Positions 1 to 5,261 of a stretch of DNA of 6,684 nucleotides are shown one piece after another. The stretch is from CAYVLI01 sp964452105 [NCBI: uncultured Nitrospinota bacterium] (GTDB taxonomy: Bacteria; JAUXIQ01). A program made the position numbers and the translations under genes. Under the pieces are notes generated by a model. The model saw only the letters and a program-made list of their open reading frames with translations, made no database searches and was not told the DNA's origin. The stretch lies in the NCBI GenBank assembly GCA_964452105.1, contig CAYVLI010000148.1, positions 1 through 6,684 on the forward strand, written 5' to 3'. The stretch's first letter is position 1. The number at the start of each line of letters is the position of its first letter.

Positions 1-635
1 ATCAGGAGGGGGGCTCGGGGGTAGCGCACGAAGACGACCCGCCGCCCCCGCCTCAACACCCTGCAAGCGCCGCCGGGAGAATCTATCCCCCCCCACAAAA
101 CCGCACCACCCTCCCCCGCCACTCCCACCGGGAGCCCCCCGGCCCCCCCGAGCTTGCGGGAATATACGAACGCCTCCGTGGGCATGACCTCTATGTGGAT
201 GTTAAGCTCCGGGTTGCTCAGATCCACCTTCCTTCCCGTGAGTTTCACCACGTGCTCGCCTACCTCAGCGTTGACCTCCTGCGAGGTGAGCGGATAATCC
301 TTATAGGCGCGCCTGGCTGAAATGCGGAAGGTAGCGAACTCCCGCCCCTCAACCTCTTTGGCGACGCGGGCTTTGAAATCCTCCAGGCTCAACCCCGTCC
401 TCTGCGCCGGCGAGAAGTTGGCTATGCCGAACACACTCTTCAGCCTCTCCTCTATCAGAGGCATGCTCTTCGCATCCTTCAAAGTCAGCAGCAGCCGGCC
501 CCACAGCTTCTTCACATCTACGCCGGGAATGTCCACCGTCGCAGCCCTGATGTTCTCCACAAGCATATTGACGAAGTAGGGCCTGTTCTTCCCCTTCAGA
601 GCCACTTCGTGATAATGTATCACCGCACAGTTCAT
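1..635 (-). CDS. thiI: ThiI, tRNA 4-thiouridine synthase / thiazole sulfur transferase (N-terminal part, runs off left edge)
   Basis: ThiI adenylates U8 of tRNA and transfers sulfur to make 4-thiouridine; in many bacteria it also supplies sulfur for the thiamine thiazole. My translation of the minus strand from the ATG at 633-635 gives 211 codons with no stop before the edge. Residues 7-20 carry the family opening (HYHEVALKGKNRPYF), about 60-165 fit the THUMP RNA-binding domain, 163-170 read GGAGGLPVG-like sequence, and 181-187 read WGGIDSP, matching the PP-loop SGGxDSP except that Ser is Trp. The family is usually about 390-480 residues, so roughly half is missing at the edge. AAGGTGG at 644-650 lies 8 bases before the ATG. 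Beyond residue 170 the sequence departs from the family at several positions (W181, G188-G189, R204, R207), all in C-rich DNA, so read error or early decay is possible. Family assignment is firm; integrity of the ATPase part is not. Confidence 0.85.
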   Translation of the reverse strand, partial: MNCAVIHYHEVALKGKNRPYFVNMLVENIRAATVDIPGVDVKKLWGRLLLTLKDAKSMPLIEERLKSVFGIANFSPAQRTGLSLEDFKARVAKEVEGREFATFRISARRAYKDYPLTSQEVNAEVGEHVVKLTGRKVDLSNPELNIHIEVMPTEAFVYSRKLGGAGGLPVGVAGEGGAVLWGGIDSPGGACRVLRRGRRVVFVRYPRAPLL

Positions 636-650
636 CAATTAAGCCACCTT

Positions 651-680
651 GCTGATAATATGCCGTACATAATTATCAGC
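651..680 (-). promoter_or_regulatory. Inverted repeat (hairpin) directly before the thiI ribosome binding site
   Basis: Perfect 9-base arms GCTGATAAT (651-659) and ATTATCAGC (672-680) flank a 12-base loop. In the thiI message the hairpin would end at the base next to the AAGGTGG ribosome binding site (644-650). It has no following T-run, so it is not an intrinsic terminator. It could be an mRNA leader structure or a protein-binding operator; the sequence does not decide which. Confidence 0.45.
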
Positions 681-689
681 CATTAATTA

Positions 690-708
690 TCAAAATCAGG
701 AATCCTGA
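690..708 (-). terminator. Weak intrinsic-terminator-like hairpin after the maoC-like gene
   Basis: On the minus strand, nine bases past the maoC-like stop, TCAGGATTCCTGA forms a 5-6 base stem with a very small loop (696-708) and is followed by TTTTGAT. The stem is short and the T-run only four bases long, so termination is probably partial and would allow read-through into thiI. Confidence 0.3.
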
Positions 709-716
709 CGCTGTTA

Positions 717-1163
717 CTAAGAGCGCTTCTTCATCAGGTAAACGTGCTCTCCCTCCAGAACGACCTCGCCGTTCTGGTTCTTTATCACAGACTTGAATTT
801 GACCACCCCGTTGTTCTTCTTGGGTACGAGCTCTGAAACTATCAGCTCAGGATAGATAGTATCTCCGATGAAAACAGGTTTCAGGAAACGGGTGGACTGC
901 GAGAGAAAAGCCACCATGGAATCCTCCACCTCGCCGGAGAGGTTTGACCCTCCAAGAGCAGTCATCGAGGCCACCAGCAGGCCGTGAGTCACCCGCTTCT
1001 GAAACATATGCTTCTTGCAGTATTCATCGTCATAATGGATGGGGTGTGCGTCTCCGGTAAGCCCGGCGAAAAAGAGGAAGTGACCGTCGTGTATGGTCTT
1101 GGAAGGTATCCTGTAAGAATCGCCTATCTTGAAATCTTCGAAGAACTTCTGTTTCATCGGCAT
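717..1163 (-). CDS. MaoC-like (R)-specific acyl dehydratase / enoyl-CoA hydratase, hotdog fold
   Basis: The 148-residue protein matches single-domain MaoC-like dehydratases, which hydrate 2-trans-enoyl-CoA to (R)-3-hydroxyacyl-CoA or act on related acyl thioesters in the cytoplasm. The hydratase-2 signature is clear: residues 36-48 read TGDAHPIHYDDEY, with Asp38 and His43 in the positions of the catalytic Asp/His pair, followed by VTHGLL at 58-63 at the start of the next helix/strand. The length is normal for the family and nothing is truncated. GGAGG at 1169-1173 lies 5 bases before the ATG at 1161-1163, which favours this start over the ATG two codons later (spacing 11). It begins 21 bases after the stop of the Rid-family gene on the same strand, so the two are probably co-transcribed. 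The actual substrate cannot be read from the sequence, and other members act in hydroxyacyl, mesaconyl or polyketide chemistry. Confidence 0.85.
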   Translation of the reverse strand: MPMKQKFFEDFKIGDSYRIPSKTIHDGHFLFFAGLTGDAHPIHYDDEYCKKHMFQKRVTHGLLVASMTALGGSNLSGEVEDSMVAFLSQSTRFLKPVFIGDTIYPELIVSELVPKKNNGVVKFKSVIKNQNGEVVLEGEHVYLMKKRS

Positions 1164-1184
1164 GTTCGCCTCCGCATTATAACT

Positions 1185-1577
1185 TTAGTCAACAACCGCC
1201 ACGGCATCTATCTCAATCAGCGCATCGGGCCTGAGCAAACCGGCCACTATGATACCCGTTGCGGCGGAGAATTCCTTCTTGAAGAACTCACGGCGGACAT
1301 CGGCGGTGCCTCGATAGTTCTCGGTGGTGGTTATATAGTCAACCGTCTTTACCACGTCGTCGAAGCTGGCCCCCGCCGCCTCGAGAATCTTACCTATCTT
1401 CTGGAAAATCACCCTGGTCTGGGTAACGATGTCCCCCTGACCCACGATGTTTCCCTGGTCATCGGTGGCAGTGGTGCCGGAAATGTAGAGTATCTTCCCT
1501 TCCTTGATGACTCCAGGTGAAAAGGTGTAGCGCTCGAACCCGGGAAAACCGGGGTTGACGACTTCTCTTTTGCCCAT
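1185..1577 (-). CDS. Rid/YjgF/YER057c/UK114 family protein lacking the usual active-site arginine
   Basis: The 130-residue protein has the size and fold pattern of the Rid family, trimeric proteins whose archetype RidA hydrolyses reactive 2-aminoacrylate-type imines. The family C-terminus is clear at 115-129 (LRPDALIEIDAVAVV), including Glu122, which corresponds to RidA Glu120. By my alignment the position of RidA Arg105, 15 residues before that Glu and needed for deaminase activity, is Thr107 here. That resembles Rid4-7-type subgroups, which lack the arginine and the activity, so 'imine deaminase' should not be assumed. The open frame extends upstream to 1685, but I chose the ATG at 1575-1577: GGGAG at 1586-1590 sits 8 bases before it, the first residues (MGKREVVNPGFPGF) fit the family, and the upstream extension shows no family resemblance. 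A predicted promoter lies about 70 bases upstream. It is the first gene of a unit with the maoC-like gene. Confidence 0.85.
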   Translation of the reverse strand: MGKREVVNPGFPGFERYTFSPGVIKEGKILYISGTTATDDQGNIVGQGDIVTQTRVIFQKIGKILEAAGASFDDVVKTVDYITTTENYRGTADVRREFFKKEFSAATGIIVAGLLRPDALIEIDAVAVVD

Positions 1578-1585
1578 GATTATTT

Positions 1586-1590
1586 CTCCC
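1586..1590 (-). promoter_or_regulatory. Ribosome binding site that fixes the Rid gene start
   Basis: GGGAG on the minus strand, 8 bases before the ATG at 1577. The farther in-frame ATG at 1685 lies upstream of the predicted promoter -35, so it would not be in the transcript. Confidence 0.6.
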
Positions 1591-1644
1591 TGCAAAGTGT
1601 TTAAGGAACGTTGGCCGTTACACACGGAAGTAAATTTATGGACG

Positions 1645-1673
1645 ATTTTAGAGTAATGGAGGCCTTCAGTCAA
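1645..1673 (-). promoter_or_regulatory. Predicted sigma70 promoter for the Rid - MaoC (- thiI) unit
   Basis: On the minus strand TTGACT (1668-1673) and TAAAAT (1645-1650) are separated by exactly 17 bases, each one mismatch from consensus. Transcription would begin near 1638, giving a leader of about 60 bases before the Rid ATG at 1577. It is the best promoter match I found on this strand. Confidence 0.6.
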
Positions 1674-1689
1674 AGCGAATAACACATCC

Positions 1690-1858
1690 GGCGCAATTAC
1701 CTCATGGGCGTCAATTCTTCTGTCATACTTCTTTTAATCTAATTTTTATTTTTTTGTAAGCGAAATTACTTATTCCGAATTATATTGTATTTACATTAAA
1801 CTCTGTTTTCGCTGAAATGGAGGGGGAACACCTTTTCACCCACTCAAATCTCTTTAAG
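1690..1858. other. AT-rich divergent intergenic region upstream of the monohaem cytochrome gene
   Basis: The divergent Rid and cytochrome genes are separated by 296 bases. This part has long T-runs (1741-1755) and an AT-rich block (1765-1800) where the cytochrome promoter should lie, but I could not find a -35/-10 pair of good quality; TATATT at 1781 and TACATT at 1792 lack a partner. AGCGAAA at 1759-1765 and its reverse complement TTTCGCT at 1807-1813 form a spaced inverted repeat. No convincing ORF is present. Confidence 0.35.
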
Positions 1859-1865
1859 AAGGAGG
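1859..1865 (+). promoter_or_regulatory. Strong ribosome binding site that fixes the monohaem cytochrome start
   Basis: AAGGAGG lies 8 bases before the ATG at 1874 and is a near-perfect Shine-Dalgarno. It supports a start at 1874, immediately before the signal peptide, rather than the in-frame ATG at 1817. Confidence 0.75.
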
Positions 1866-1873
1866 AAGTGAGT

Positions 1874-2419
1874 ATGAAGAAAAACGGAATCTTCTTAAGC
1901 ATGCTGGCAGTAATCATAGCATTGGCCATGGCGGGATCAGCTTACGCCCAGGGGCACCAACCAGCCATGAGCGGTCCATACCTTCCGAAAGAGAGAGTCA
2001 ATGCCATGATGAAGATGATGATGAACATGCCGCCCGATACTGTACAGGCATCCATCGAACGCGGGAGCAAACTCTTCAACGACACTTCACTTGGCAACAA
2101 CAGCACAGGTCTCTCCTGTAACTCCTGCCATCCAAACGGCGGGAGCATAGGAGGAACCGCGGCGATGATGTGGAAAGGCAAGACCATGCACCCTGGAATT
2201 GCCACGCTCAAGGGCGCCGCTGGGCACTTCCCGGCCCCCAGAGGCCCCATGAAGGCAGTAGTAACGCTCAAGGGCATGAACAATATGTGCATAATGTCCT
2301 TCCTTAAAGGAATGCCTCTTGATGAGAACAGCCGCGAAGCAACCGACCTGGTAGCATACGTCACCTCCTTCAGTAAAGGAAAAAGCATTTCTCCCGGCCA
2401 CCCGCCGATAGTGCCTTGA
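1874..2419 (+). CDS. Exported monohaem c-type cytochrome, TsdA/SoxA-like, methionine-rich
   Basis: A 181-residue exported electron-transfer protein. Residues 1-26 are a Sec signal peptide (KK, hydrophobic core, cut after AYA or AYAQ), so it should be matured in the periplasm with haem c attached at Cys82-x-x-Cys85-His86. The block around the haem (IERGSKLFNDTSLG, then CNSCHPNGG) and the C-terminal block from about 131 to 169 (TLKGMNNMCIMSFLKGMPL ... DLVAYVTSFSKG) resemble the TsdA/SoxA cytochrome family, where a cysteine in the 'INxC...NGxPL' stretch is the distal haem ligand. Cys139 occupies that place and is the only cysteine outside the haem motif, so Cys ligation is a reasonable inference. 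Residues 45-52 contain six methionines in eight. The start is set by AAGGAGG 8 bases upstream; a terminator follows 30 bases after the stop. The redox partner and reaction (thiosulfate or another sulfur compound, or general electron transfer) cannot be determined here. Confidence 0.8.
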   Translation: MKKNGIFLSMLAVIIALAMAGSAYAQGHQPAMSGPYLPKERVNAMMKMMMNMPPDTVQASIERGSKLFNDTSLGNNSTGLSCNSCHPNGGSIGGTAAMMWKGKTMHPGIATLKGAAGHFPAPRGPMKAVVTLKGMNNMCIMSFLKGMPLDENSREATDLVAYVTSFSKGKSISPGHPPIVP

Positions 2420-2447
2420 GAACAAAAATAATAAGCCATGAGACATC

Positions 2448-2480
2448 AGGGAGGGGTTATTCCCCTCCCTTTGTCTTTAT
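2448..2480 (+). terminator. Intrinsic terminator of the monohaem cytochrome gene
   Basis: Perfect 9-base stem AGGGAGGGG (2448-2456) / CCCCTCCCT (2462-2470) with loop TTATT, followed by TTGTCTTTAT. This GC-rich hairpin with a T-rich tail, 29 bases after the stop codon, is a textbook Rho-independent terminator and would separate this cytochrome from the next gene. Confidence 0.85.
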
Positions 2481-2485
2481 ACATA

Positions 2486-2494
2486 TGCTATAAT
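2486..2494 (+). promoter_or_regulatory. Extended -10 promoter for the dihaem cytochrome - MFS unit
   Basis: TGCTATAAT: a consensus TATAAT preceded by the TGn extended -10 element. No good -35 lies 16-18 bases upstream, where the terminator stem is found, as is usual for extended -10 promoters. The start point would be near 2501, leaving a leader of about 64 bases before the ATG at 2565. Confidence 0.5.
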
Positions 2495-2564
2495 CCACTG
2501 TTATGGCGGCGACAAATACACAGAACATCCCGCAACCAGAAACCAACGATGTGAAAGGAACGAT

Positions 2565-3179
2565 ATGCATTTTAGCTCCATAAAGAATTACCCTTTGCTG
2601 GCATTGTTTTTATCTTTGTCATTGATCTTTATTGCGACGCAATCCAGGGCACACGCCGGAGATATTGAGAAGGGGAAAACCTCGGTGCAGCAGAAGTTGT
2701 GCAAAATATGCCACTCATTCAACGGAGAGGGCGGCCAGGTGGGGCCGGAGCTGAGGCAGGTGGGAATTCGACGCAGTCGGGAATGGCTGGAGAAATGGCT
2801 GAAGGACCCCAGGGCCATGAAGCCCGACACGCCCATGCCGGCCGTCCCCTGGAGAGAAGGTGAAATGGAGGACGTGATAGAATATCTCCTGAGCCTCAAG
2901 AAAGAGGTGAAGAAGGAAGAAGCCCTGAAATTACCCGACCCCCGGGCCGGTGAAAAACTCGTAGAGATGTACGATTGCAGAGCTTGCCACAAAATCAGGG
3001 AAGGGGGCCGGGTGCGTTTCCCGGACCTTACCGACGAAGCCAGCCGCCACGACGAACAATGGCTGAACACCTGGCTCAAAGACCCCCAGGCAGTCAAACC
3101 GGGCACTTTCATGCCCACCTTCCCTTTCACGGACGAAGAGCGAGAGGCAGTAGTGAAATACCTTCTATCACCGAAATAA
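2565..3179 (+). CDS. Exported dihaem c-type cytochrome built from two tandem cytochrome c domains
   Basis: The 204-residue protein is a periplasmic electron carrier or a subunit of a redox complex. Residues 1-31 form a signal peptide with a hydrophobic core at 10-24 and likely cleavage after AHA. Two haem c motifs are present, Cys46-Lys-Ile-Cys49-His50 and Cys138-Arg-Ala-Cys141-His142. Each is followed 41 residues later by a Met-Pro (Met91, Met183), the probable distal ligands, giving His/Met haems. The two halves are in exact register at 92 residues, and the C-terminal 40 residues of each share 22 identities (WLxxWLKDP...KP.T.MP..P). AAAGGAA lies 4 bases before the ATG. The MFS gene follows after 60 bases on the same strand, so co-transcription is likely. 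Similar two-domain cytochromes serve several respiratory chains; the partner cannot be named from this window. Confidence 0.85.
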   Translation: MHFSSIKNYPLLALFLSLSLIFIATQSRAHAGDIEKGKTSVQQKLCKICHSFNGEGGQVGPELRQVGIRRSREWLEKWLKDPRAMKPDTPMPAVPWREGEMEDVIEYLLSLKKEVKKEEALKLPDPRAGEKLVEMYDCRACHKIREGGRVRFPDLTDEASRHDEQWLNTWLKDPQAVKPGTFMPTFPFTDEEREAVVKYLLSPK

Positions 3180-3239
3180 ACGAACATCCATATTTCAAAA
3201 GAGTACGTTCAGGCTTCTATCTTAAGGGGGGGACACATA

Positions 3240-4448
3240 GTGAATGACGGAGGCGAAGCCATCGAACAGGAGAATCGCTGGAAGCTGCTGGGCATACTCT
3301 ATATAGCCTATCTTGCCTTGATAATCTCCCTTCAATCGCTCCCGCCGGTGCTCCGATTCGTCATACAGGATCTTCAGTTAAACCATGCCAACGCAGGATT
3401 GCTGATGAGCATCTTTGCGCTGCCCGGTCTCATAATATCCATCCCCGGAGGGTTCTTCCTGGGGATGTGGGGGGTCAGGTTCACCGTAGCGGGAAGCCTG
3501 GTGCTCATGATAGCAGGCGGCTTAATGGCGGCCCTGGTAGAATCATACGAATTGATGATAATCGGCCGCCTCATAGCAGGCGCAGGCGGGATGACCATGC
3601 TGGTGATATTTCCTCAGATGCTTGCCCACGTCTTCCATGGAAAAGAGGTTGGAGTGGCCATGGGCCTCCTCAACACGGCCATGCCCGTGGGCACCATCAT
3701 ACCCTTCATGACCATGGGCGCCATGGCAGGAGCCGCGGGCTGGCATCTGCCGCTCACTCTGGGCCCTTTGCTGGGGATCGCAGCCCTGGCAATATTCTTC
3801 CGCTACATCTCAAACCATGATATGCCCAGGGAAACCTTTAAGGCCCAAAGTAAGAAGGAGAGCGGCGGTCTCAAAGACCTGGGCGCTCCCATCTGGCTGG
3901 TGAGCATCGCCTGGATGTTTTTCAACGCCACGGTTATCTCTTTCCTAACCTTTTCGCACCAGTATTTAGTGCACCGCGGCTATACAGACGCAAAGGCGGG
4001 ATTCGTATCGAGCATGTGGTTCTGGGCAGCCATCGCCGTCATACCGATCATAGGACACATCTCGGACAGATACGGCCGAAAGGAAATCCTCATAGGGGCG
4101 GGCTGCATCGCCATGGCCGCCCTGATACCCCTGGTTTCCCCGTTATTCAAGCAAATAATAGTCCTCATGTTGATACTGAGCGTCGTGCAGTCCTTCGTTC
4201 CCGCGCCCGTCTATGCTCTCGTACACGACCTGGTGAAACCGGGCCGGCTGGGCATAGCTTACGGTATAGTCAACACCATGCTCAATGCAGGGATTTTCAT
4301 AGGACCGTGGCTGATAGGGATGGTGTGGGACGCCACCCGCTCCTACAAGGTATCCTTCGCCGTGATGTCCATCTTCAGCATAGCGAGTACAGTGTCCATA
4401 CTCACCTGCCTCCGCATGAGGAAGGCGGCAAGCGCCGCTGGAGTGTAA
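3240..4448 (+). CDS. Major facilitator superfamily (MFS) transporter, 12 TM, substrate unknown
   Basis: A 402-residue inner-membrane secondary carrier of normal MFS length. I see about 12 hydrophobic segments (roughly 15-34, 50-72, 83-101, 105-128, 137-160, 168-188, then a charged central loop at 189-215, then 217-240, 254-271, 283-300, 305-328, 338-362, 370-390). The loop 8-9 signature is intact (GHISDRYGRKEILI, 272-285); the equivalent loop 2-3 motif is degenerate (GGFFLGMWGVR, 70-80), lacking the usual Asp. The start is GTG at 3240: the G-rich ribosome binding site at 3224-3232 lies 7 bases upstream, and the next in-frame Met is residue 56, past the first TM segment. It follows the dihaem cytochrome by 60 bases and ends 23 bases from the convergent TenA-like gene. 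MFS subfamily, and hence substrate, cannot be read from the sequence; organic acids, nitrate/nitrite-type anions or drugs are all possible. Confidence 0.85.
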   Translation: MNDGGEAIEQENRWKLLGILYIAYLALIISLQSLPPVLRFVIQDLQLNHANAGLLMSIFALPGLIISIPGGFFLGMWGVRFTVAGSLVLMIAGGLMAALVESYELMIIGRLIAGAGGMTMLVIFPQMLAHVFHGKEVGVAMGLLNTAMPVGTIIPFMTMGAMAGAAGWHLPLTLGPLLGIAALAIFFRYISNHDMPRETFKAQSKKESGGLKDLGAPIWLVSIAWMFFNATVISFLTFSHQYLVHRGYTDAKAGFVSSMWFWAAIAVIPIIGHISDRYGRKEILIGAGCIAMAALIPLVSPLFKQIIVLMLILSVVQSFVPAPVYALVHDLVKPGRLGIAYGIVNTMLNAGIFIGPWLIGMVWDATRSYKVSFAVMSIFSIASTVSILTCLRMRKAASAAGV

Positions 4449-4471
4449 CCATGCAGGCAAAACATTTTCCC

Positions 4472-5140
4472 TTAAGATTCGTGTAATTCCTCGTTCATGG
4501 CATCCCAGAACATCAGCTCACACGCCTGAAGGAGCCTGGCGGAGCGCCTGATCCGTTTCGGATCAACGCCTCTGTCCAGGCCTTTTCCCACCACCTCCAA
4601 AGCGCTCCGTCCGAAATCCTCGAGAGGCGAGGCGAAGAGATCGAAAAAACCAACGTCGGCTTCCCGCAGGCCATACCCTTCTTTGAGCGCAGTGCTAATC
4701 CTGCCGCATACTTCCCCCCAGACAGGAAAGTTCACCACGAAAGCACCCGCCACCTCCGCCGCCTCACCATAATGCGCCAGCCAGGCCATGTAGGAAGGGT
4801 AAGCCTGCGCGCCCGGCGCTGGTTCGTAGTCCATCAGGGCCTCCGGCTCCACTTCCAGCGCCTCGGCCAGAAGGTAGAGCGCTTCCAGGGCGGCCTTCTC
4901 TCCATCCAGCGCGTTGATGAAGAACTGCCGCTCCGGGTCTTCTCCAAATCGGGAGACCAGATACGCCATCCCCCGCAGGTCGCTGCTGATGATGTACCGC
5001 TGTTCACAAATGAAATTCTTGAACCTATCCCTGGCGACACTGCCCCTCTCCACCGCTTTGACGTATGGATGTTCCCGGATTTTATCTTCTACCCGGGACA
5101 ACTCCTGCCTGATATTCTTAAGTAGCTCTTCCGTATCCAT
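4472..5140 (-). CDS. TenA/PqqC-like (haem oxygenase-fold) protein without the thiaminase cysteine
   Basis: A 222-residue all-helical cytoplasmic protein of TenA length (about 220-235). Family features, numbered from the ATG at 5140, include a helix with FICEQRYIISSD at 43-54, the NFPVWGEVCGRI helix at 137-148 and the C-terminal ELMFWD at 208-213, whose Glu208 matches catalytic Glu205 of thiaminase II. By my alignment the nucleophilic Cys135 position is Asn137 and the Asp44 position is Gln47, so classical thiaminase/aminopyrimidine hydrolase activity is doubtful. There is no His-x3-Asp/Glu-x2-3-His motif, so it is not an evident di-iron oxidase of the CADD type. A GTG three codons upstream (5147-5149) is in frame, but GGAGG at 5150-5154 would abut it, whereas the spacing to the ATG is 9 bases; I therefore chose the ATG. 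The RND permease lies 125 bases upstream on the same strand. Family placement is fairly sure, function is not. Confidence 0.75.
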   Translation of the reverse strand: MDTEELLKNIRQELSRVEDKIREHPYVKAVERGSVARDRFKNFICEQRYIISSDLRGMAYLVSRFGEDPERQFFINALDGEKAALEALYLLAEALEVEPEALMDYEPAPGAQAYPSYMAWLAHYGEAAEVAGAFVVNFPVWGEVCGRISTALKEGYGLREADVGFFDLFASPLEDFGRSALEVVGKGLDRGVDPKRIRRSARLLQACELMFWDAMNEELHES

Positions 5141-5149
5141 GCCCTTCAC

Positions 5150-5154
5150 CCTCC
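5150..5154 (-). promoter_or_regulatory. Ribosome binding site deciding the TenA-like start
   Basis: GGAGG within a GGGAGGG run on the minus strand. It is 9 bases from the ATG at 5140 and 0 bases from the in-frame GTG at 5149, so only the ATG is well placed. Confidence 0.6.
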
Positions 5155-5261
5155 CTCACCATTGTTTCTCCATCGGAAACATGAAAGCATCACTCCTGAA
5201 ACGCTTCGAAACCGGCGAACACATGTCTGACCGTTATCCGATACAAACGACTGCCAAGTAA

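Noticed and set aside
322-579. 85-codon plus-strand ORF
   Set aside because: It is antisense to the well-recognised thiI reading frame and its translation is a Ser-rich shadow with no family resemblance.
984-1520. 178-codon plus-strand ORF
   Set aside because: It runs antisense across the MaoC-like and Rid genes, both of which show clear family motifs; no plausible ribosome binding site or domain.
1942-2446. Two long minus-strand ORFs opposite the monohaem cytochrome
   Set aside because: They are mirror frames of a gene with a signal peptide and haem motif; the translations have no recognisable domain.
2503-2583. 26-codon ORF overlapping the dihaem cytochrome start, as a leader peptide
   Set aside because: It would start within a few bases of the predicted transcript start with no ribosome binding site, and shows no regulatory codon runs.
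2588-3187. 199-codon minus-strand ORF opposite the dihaem cytochrome
   Set aside because: A Ser/Arg-rich shadow frame; the sense strand has two haem motifs and a signal peptide.
4449-4471. Bidirectional terminator between the convergent MFS and TenA-like genes
   Set aside because: The 23-base gap has no stable hairpin or T-run that I can see.
5147-5149. GTG as start of the TenA-like gene
   Set aside because: The ribosome binding site GGAGG directly abuts it; the ATG three codons later has correct 9-base spacing.
5146-5190. 14-codon minus-strand ORF just before the TenA-like gene
   Set aside because: An AGGAG precedes its ATG but only 2 bases away, and the peptide has no attenuator-like features; probably chance.
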